Source: Kryptolebias marmoratus (Eukaryota > Chordata > Actinopteri > Cyprinodontiformes > Rivulidae). From it: 64,000 bases of DNA. A program made the translations under genes and the position numbers. Positions within the stretch are counted from its first letter, which is position 1. Each line of letters opens with the position of its first letter. Positions 60,540-64,000 of the stretch are shown here, piece by piece. The DNA is taken from positions 12,508,705 to 12,572,704 of the forward strand of contig NC_051438.1 of NCBI RefSeq assembly GCF_001649575.2. Reading direction: 5' to 3'. The notes beneath the pieces were generated by a model. It searched no databases. It saw nothing but the letters and a program-made list of their open reading frames with translations, and was not told where the DNA came from.

Positions 60540-61225
60540 GTTCTACCTGTTGTAGACAGGTGGCTCTACGACCTCAGTTTGGAGGAATAGAGTTTAATTC
60601 AATCGATGAGCTTATGGCTAGTCTGAACACAAGGTCCAAACTGGATTGTTGCCACCTTACAACAACACCAAGCATTTCATAGCGGTTCATGTGAACGCTC
60701 TTTGACAAACCTTTCCATTCCCATTAGTTGCAGATTACACAACTATTTTACGACTACTGAATTGTTGGAGATTAGAGTCGTTATAGCTTAGCCACAAATG
60801 TTTTCACTCCGCTAGCAAGGACTAGCTGTTAGCTAGGCAGTCCGGTCAGACAAATGCTGCGTCCCAGCTGGAACTTGGATCCAGGTTTGACGTTGGACCC
60901 GACCTAACCGTGTTCTAGTTTGAGATGATGGAGTTCTCTGTGTTCTGTTCATTCAGACTATGTAACATGTTCAATGGACTGGATTACGGAGATAAAACAG
61001 GAAGAAGTAACGAATAAAAAGTTGATTCCTGCAGCTATCGCAGCATTTCATGCGCAAGGTAGCCGTGGTGGACTTTGTGGTCAGGACTGGCCAGGAATCT
61101 CCCACTTTGGTGGACGTTTTAGTCGATTTTTCCGCCTCAGGGACTTGGAAATTCCAGCTTCCAAGCACAAATGAAATGCACCATTGAGTTGTTTCTCCAA
61201 AGAGCTAACTACAACAAAAACGATA
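60540..61225. mobile_element. Terminal-inverted-repeat element, copy 3
   Basis: The left end is 'ttctacctgttgtagacaggtggctctacgacctcagtttgg'. The right end 'ccaaagagctaactacaacaaaaacg' is an imperfect inverse of it. Short blocks in the middle ('gttcatgtgaacg', 'ttagagtcgtt') match copy 1. It lies in the intron upstream of the synpo large exon. Confidence 0.55.
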
Positions 61226-62108
61226 TGAACTGGTCGTAAAACTTCCCACCTCACGAGCTTTGAACGATTGCTTTACCCAGCACAGTGGCACGTGTTCTTA
61301 TGTATAAAACAAGCTGATTCCGATAAGAAATAAAGCAGTGCATTTACAAATATAACATAAATACACCCTGCGAGGACGTTGCTTATTTCTGTATAGAAAC
61401 GCGCCAGCACCGACAAGGTTAAATCCCTCAGCCTGGAAGCCAATAAAGATATATAAACCAAATTAGACGTCTGTGGTGATCGAACGTGGTCACAAGCAGT
61501 TTTCTCAGCATAAATCAGTTTCTCTCATACACCACCGCAGAGGAATCAAGCATCCCGCCTCTTAAGAACGTACAAAAGCTTGTGTTGATTTCGTCAACAG
61601 GCGCGAGAACACCACTTAGGTTTTTATCTTTAGCTTCTATTTACTGTTTATGCTTCAGCTGCTGGCTGGATGTGCCAGAGCCGCAAGACTTCAAATGAAA
61701 TGTCCTCACTGTCAACACCACGAGGCTTATCAGGTGACACGCAGGTGCAAAACTCATCAGTGACCGAAATACAAGTCACCACGAGCGCAAACCTTTCTCA
61801 CTTGTCGTTATTAGGCGTTCCTGTTAACTTTTAAAGCTGCTTTAGAATTCTCTTTGTTGTTCTTGATTGAGATTTGTGCTCAGTGGGAACCAATCGAAAG
61901 GAAGCTGCTGTAGGTTTGGTGATTAAATGACACATAATGTAAGAGTTAGGAATAAAAGTACAGTGCTCAATCAGTGTCTTTTTTTTGTTATATGAACTGA
62001 AAGATTCTGGGAGGTACTGCAGAGCTGCTGACAAGTTAACTTTTTCTAAACAGACTGCGAAACACCCTTGAGAGTTTTCCCAAAAAGTTGGCCCCTGTGA
62101 GCCCTTAC

Positions 62109-62560
62109 CTTTCTCGTGTCAAAAAACTCAGACCGCTGCCGCGTCGCAGTGCTTCCACCAGCGTTTTTCAGCTTTAACTGCGCCTGATGGCTCCACACAC
62201 ACACACACACCCCTCCTCTTTCTGGAGCGAGACACAGGATCAGATTTCTTTTTCTGCACACAGACAGTCAGGCAGGCGGGCGGACGGAGAGAGACAAGGA
62301 GGGAGGGGGTTTTTTGTAGCTGGAGGCTGTGCTGTCTGTCACTCAGCCTCCAGTTTTCTTTTCTCTTTCTTTTTTTTTTTGTGTGTGTGTGTGTGTGTTT
62401 TCCAGTGTGCGCCACCACCTCCTCCGCATGCTTTTCACCAAAGCTTAAAAGTGAGACGCCCCGTGAGGACAAAGGGCCCGTCCGCTGCCTCTGCCGGACA
62501 GAGCATCTATCTGCTGCGGCTGTTTTGACAGCTCTGGAGGAGTGTCCGGTCGATGGGAAG
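62109..62560 (-). promoter_or_regulatory. synpo: Probable 5' untranslated first exon and promoter of a short synpo isoform
   Basis: On the minus strand a strong donor GAAAG|GTAAGG sits at 62109/62108 at the end of a GC-rich, CpG-containing stretch. Joining it to the acceptor at 59190 gives TGA-CAC-GAG-AAA-GGT-CTG. An in-frame stop therefore lies four codons before the join, and no ATG lies between. Translation from this transcript would have to begin inside the large exon, at ATG 58855, as mammals do for their shorter SYNPO isoform. The 5' limit of the exon cannot be read. The exon contains (GT)n/(CA)n runs. Confidence 0.5.
62192..62211. repeat. (CA)n run in the putative synpo 5' exon
   Basis: About 10 CA units. 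A (GT)n run lies nearby at 62380-62398. Confidence 0.9.
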
Positions 62561-62602
62561 CATTGAGCAGCTTATCTCGGTCGTGGCCCGCCTCGGGCCT
62601 GA

Positions 62603-62636
62603 CCCCTTGTTGCTGTCTTTGAACAGCAACAAGGGG
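62603..62636. repeat. Perfect 14-bp inverted repeat (hairpin)
   Basis: Arms CCCCTTGTTGCTGT and ACAGCAACAAGGGG are exact complements separated by the 6-base loop CTTTGA. It lies just upstream of the putative synpo first exon and is in no open frame I trust. It could be a hairpin in RNA or a protein-binding palindrome. Confidence 0.85.
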
Positions 62637-62769
62637 CTACGTGGATTAGACCGCTGAGGCTCCGGAGCTCCAGCACCCTGAACCCCCACCATTAACATCA
62701 TCTCACCCCACCTTTTTCCCCAAACTTTCTCTATCTCATGTCCCTGCCCTCTGCCCCTTCCCCTTCATC

Positions 62770-63115
62770 CCTGCCTGGATGAGAGCAGACAGGAAAACGT
62801 CCCCCCCTGTCCCCCCCACCCACGCCGCCTGACAGCAGCAGAATTCAAGTCAGGAGAGGAGGGGGGGCAGGGGTTGACCCCGCAGTTGTGTATCAAAGGT
62901 CAGATTACCCTGTCGGATGTTATCTTTCTCCTGGATGAAGGCTGGAAGGAGGGGGGGCGGGGGATGACACAGCAGGCCCACGTGGGCGATGTGTGAAGCG
63001 GTATGAAAGGACGCAGGGATTAGCAGAGGTCCTGGGACGGAGGGGGGTCGAGTGGGACCTAAAGTCTCTGTGGCGCATGGAGGAGGAACGACAGAGCAGC
63101 AGGGCGGGGGGGGGG
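62770..63115 (+). other. G-run-rich stretch upstream of putative synpo first exon
   Basis: Repeated runs of 5 to 13 G on the plus strand (for example near 62861, 62954, 63043 and 63103) give several possible G-quadruplex sites. No gene was seen. Confidence 0.5.
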
Positions 63116-63439
63116 GTTAAAAAGCAGCTCTGTTGGGTTTCATTTGAACTCTTACTTCACTGAACATGAAGGGGGGATGGCTTTTATCGAGACATTTCGT
63201 GTTCCTTTTCAGTGATCTGAGGAAACTAATTAGTGAGCGGGGATTGATAGGAAGGGAGTCAGCACCGCGGCGATCAAGATCAGGAAGTTTTTGATGGCCG
63301 TGAGTTCTTCTATTACACAATGTGCAATTATTCACTTCGAACGCAGGGTCCGCCAGAGGGAGTTGCCTTTTTTATTTTTTATTTTTTTTAGTGCCTGCCG
63401 TCGGAAGGTAAAAAGGCCGGCGATAATGTTCTCACCTGT

Positions 63440-64000
63440 GTGCGCACTTGTGTGTCTGTTATCAAACTAACTCTTGCACCGGCAAACAGATTTCAGCTAA
63501 AGTCTAAAAAAGCAATAACTGGAAGGAACCGACAACCGATTAACTTTTGGACTCAGTCCAATTCAAGATGGCCGCCACAGCTACGGAAACCTAGCAAACA
63601 CGAAAATAGCTGTGGCTCAGTCAGTTTTACAGATAATGAGTTAAAGTTTGATGTGGTGGTAGCTGAGAGTCGTTGTCAACTGTGACTGCTACACGTTACG
63701 CGTCATCTTCGCTTAAAACTTTGGCGTCGACTTTCGGGGTCGACCTTGTTTGTTTGTTAGCAAAATATCTCATGAACCAATGGGTGAATTTTGATGAAAC
63801 TTTCATAAAGTAATCATTGGATGTTCGTCTACAACTGGTTAACTTTTCGGTCAACCCAATTCTGAATGGCTGCCACAGGTAATGATCATTAGACCATATT
63901 AGGCTTCAACTTGGTCCGATTTACAGATACTGAGCTAAGGGCTGACGTGGTAGTAGCTGAGAGTCATCCTCACAAAACTTACTTCAAATGCTAACATGTT
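63440..64000 (+). repeat. Modular ~300-bp dispersed repeat, copy 8 (two units, runs off the window)
   Basis: Plus orientation. 'gattaacttttggactcagt' and 'ggttaacttttcggtcaacc' are about 300 bp apart, with 'ttagcaaaatatctcatgaa' and 'cataaagtaatcattggatg' between. The 'gcttaaaactttggcgtcga' linker matches copy 7. The second unit continues past the edge. Confidence 0.85.

Overview
The window is nuclear DNA of a ray-finned (teleost, probably percomorph) fish. The evidence is two vertebrate genes with intron-split coding sequence, very low coding density, many microsatellites, and repeat families typical of teleosts: Tc1-like elements, a hAT MITE, LINE relics and the dispersed repeat with the 'ggtaaatggactgtacttatatagcgc' type of start. 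I cannot name the species. One assembly gap of 240 N lies at 45106-45345.

Both genes I can support are on the minus strand. The first is a complete tetraspanin of the TspanC8 group, best matched to tspan17. It has eight coding exons spread from the ATG at 47140 down to the stop at 25574 and encodes 273 residues. All eight exons are multiples of three bases and all seven introns are phase 0. Intron 1 is 14 kb and holds most of the transposon debris and the gap. The product should be a four-pass membrane scaffold for the protease ADAM10.

The second gene lies upstream of tspan17 in the direction of transcription. It is the 3' part of synaptopodin (synpo), an actin- and alpha-actinin-associated protein of dendritic spines and podocyte foot processes. 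A large exon (57104-59190) ends either at its own stop codon or, by use of an internal CAG|GTGTGG donor, joins in frame to a second long exon (53160-54527). That exon carries a C-terminal tail with six tandem PPWGSR[SC]QSP-type repeats. A strong splice donor in a CpG-rich stretch near 62109 is probably the 5' untranslated first exon of a short isoform. Other 5' exons would lie beyond position 64000.

Positions 1 to about 24000 contain no gene I can recognise. They hold repeats, microsatellites, one CpG-dense patch (7240-7560) and some AT-rich homeodomain-site-like stretches that may be regulatory. A modular dispersed repeat occurs at least eight times in both orientations (about 0.2, 3.9, 13.9, 35.1, 45.5, 48.2, 55.2 and 63.4 kb). 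Its unit is roughly 300 bp and several copies share one reading frame. It is the most prominent structure here that I cannot name. A second family with terminal inverted repeats has three copies (15.8, 52.2 and 60.5 kb).
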